Positions 43,225 to 44,370 of a stretch of DNA of 44,370 nt are shown here, in pieces. Within the stretch, counting starts at the first letter, position 1, and each line of letters begins with the position of its first letter. Position numbers and translations under genes: made by a program. This DNA comes from Tieghemiomyces parasiticus (lineage: Eukaryota > Kickxellomycota > Dimargaritomycetes > Dimargaritales > Dimargaritaceae). The notes beneath the pieces are model-generated. The model had not been told where the DNA came from, made no database searches, and saw only the letters and a program-made list of their open reading frames with translations. The DNA lies in NCBI GenBank assembly GCA_027575765.1, contig JANBPT010000323.1, positions 1 through 44,370 of the forward strand, read 5' to 3'.

Positions 43225-44370
43225 CTACTGTGCCTTTTTGGCCTTGTCAGCGGTCTTGGCGGTACGTCGCACGACCCGCCGACGGTAGGTAGTCGGACGG
43301 TAGGGGTACGCGTTGAGTTTAGGCCAGTTGATAAACTCAAACGCATGGTCCTTCATGCCGATAAAGAAGCACGCGGAAAACACGGCGGACCAAGCGAGGA
43401 CGTAATAGAACTGAGCGAACGAGAAGAAGCCGTCGGCGCGGGGCACAAAGGTACCAATGAAAAGCATGGCGAGGGCGAGGGCGGCGCTGGTAAATAGCAC
43501 GCGGCCCTCCCACGTCCAGCGCATCCCGTGGGCGGCGGACTGGAACGGCGACGGGGTGGTAGGGCGGGCGACGTAAGCACCCAAAAACAGATCGAGCCCG
43601 TCTTGGCGGCTGCCATCGAGGTAGTTGTTCTTGACGTAGCGCACGATCGAGTTGACTCCGTCCTGGAGGGCACCCAGTCGGGTACGTTGGCCGGTACGGG
43701 TGAAATCGGTCTTGAGGGCTCCCGTCCCGGAGTACACGATACTGATGGCGTCGGCATGGTCAGCCCATACGTTACGGAGCATCGTCTCGAGCGGCATGAA
43801 ATCGTCAATGTTTTCGTGTGTCTCTAGCACCCCGAGCTCACGGAACACACGCGTGAGAGTGTAGCGCGCAATAACCGATTGAACCACGTTAGTACGGTCC
43901 AGACAGTCCATGCAGTTAGTGCGCACCACCGAGGTCTGGCGGTGGGCCACGGTCAGCGGCTTGGTTGTGATGGCGGTGGTCGCCGCGCTACCCGTGGCGA
44001 TGGGGCCCCCGCGCGCCGAAAAGTAGTACTGTGCCTCCAGCTGGTCCTTAATCCGGTCGATGAGCAGGCTGAGCCGATGCCAGCGCATCTTGCTGCACTC
44101 CTGGTGGAAGTCAAAGTGAATATAGTGGATGTGCGGGTCGTCCAAGAGCTGGGTGTACCGGCTGAAGGCCAACCCCATGGGCTCCTCGTACTTCTTCTTG
44201 TTGACTAGGTTCACCACGACTTGGTCACCGTAGAGCCCCTTCTGGGTCTCGAAGTGCTTGCCGAATGCACTCAGCGTGTCCACGTTGGTTGGAATTTTGA
44301 GGTCCGGTACGTACCGCATGTTGGGGATTTGAGCCCAGAAGATGGGGATGGACCCGCGGGTCTGGACGTG
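43225..44370 (-). CDS. SAC1: SAC1 phosphoinositide phosphatase (5' part outside the window)
   Basis: The frame is open from the window edge (it enters as RGSIPIFWAQIPN) to TAG at 43225, 381 residues, about the last 60% of a SAC1 protein. The catalytic P-loop RTNCMDCLDRTNVVQ (CX5R, coded at about 43894-43914) is complete. Family words such as HFDFHQEC and VWADHADAIS follow the expected order. Two C-terminal hydrophobic segments (VLFTSAALALAMLFIGTF and a Phe/Tyr-rich one about 20 residues later) form the membrane anchor. The last four residues are KKAQ, a KKXX-type ER retrieval signal. Role: removes the 4-phosphate from PI4P on ER/Golgi membranes and so controls PI4P-driven lipid exchange. No intron is needed in this part. 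Confidence 0.97.
   Translation of the reverse strand, partial: HVQTRGSIPIFWAQIPNMRYVPDLKIPTNVDTLSAFGKHFETQKGLYGDQVVVNLVNKKKYEEPMGLAFSRYTQLLDDPHIHYIHFDFHQECSKMRWHRLSLLIDRIKDQLEAQYYFSARGGPIATGSAATTAITTKPLTVAHRQTSVVRTNCMDCLDRTNVVQSVIARYTLTRVFRELGVLETHENIDDFMPLETMLRNVWADHADAISIVYSGTGALKTDFTRTGQRTRLGALQDGVNSIVRYVKNNYLDGSRQDGLDLFLGAYVARPTTPSPFQSAAHGMRWTWEGRVLFTSAALALAMLFIGTFVPRADGFFSFAQFYYVLAWSAVFSACFFIGMKDHAFEFINWPKLNAYPYRPTTYRRRVVRRTAKTADKAKKAQ

Overview
The window looks like nuclear DNA of a fungus. Long-bodied eukaryotic genes carry short spliceosomal introns (88-158 nt, GTAAGT-like donors, CAG/TAG acceptors). The proteins are typical of fungi: a SAC1 phosphoinositide phosphatase, a BAR-PH-ArfGAP-ankyrin protein, a rabconnectin-3 beta/WDR7-like protein and a small secreted protein with a Kex2-like RR site. 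GC-rich genes with very long Ser/Pro/Thr/Ala-rich disordered regions and a Kv-type potassium channel suggest an early-diverging lineage (for example Zoopagomycota), but that placement is inference. No tRNA, rRNA, CRISPR array or telomeric repeat was recognised.

Bases 1-12.7 kb are an AT-richer accessory region made of nested repeats. Two arms of about 3.5 kb (1283-4820 and about 8985-12506) are inverted copies around a 4.2 kb spacer. Each arm carries a 241-codon ORF behind a TATA box, a 133-codon ORF and a secreted-like ORF in different states of repair. A second, direct duplication relates about 1-1500 to about 4900-7450; its right copy is split by an 864-bp insertion. A dispersed module of about 300 bp, called M here, occurs seven times in the window. 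It lies exactly where sequence identity switches at all four arm boundaries. The region reads as a mosaic of recent conversion or recombination tracts laid over older, diverged copies.

Bases 12.7-37.5 kb are the conserved core. It holds a PH-domain protein (minus, 13116-16706), a large Kv-type channel (minus, 19838-24811), a four-exon WDR7-like gene (minus, 28032-33361) and, divergently from a 608-bp shared promoter region, a seven-exon ACAP-like ArfGAP (plus, 33970-37522). Bases 37.5-43.2 kb are gene-poor, with an isolated M copy, a small secreted-protein gene (minus, 38906-39232) and a strikingly CpG-poor block (about 41.7-42.8 kb). The window ends inside SAC1 (minus, 43225 to beyond 44370).

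SAC1 (PI4P turnover), the ArfGAP (Arf GTPase shut-off on curved membranes), the WDR7-like protein (V-ATPase/endosome acidification) and the PH-domain protein all act, or may act, at membranes. This is co-location, not an operon. The most unusual part is the M-bounded mosaic at the left, especially the 241-aa gene pair, whose coding sequence differs far more than its own promoter.
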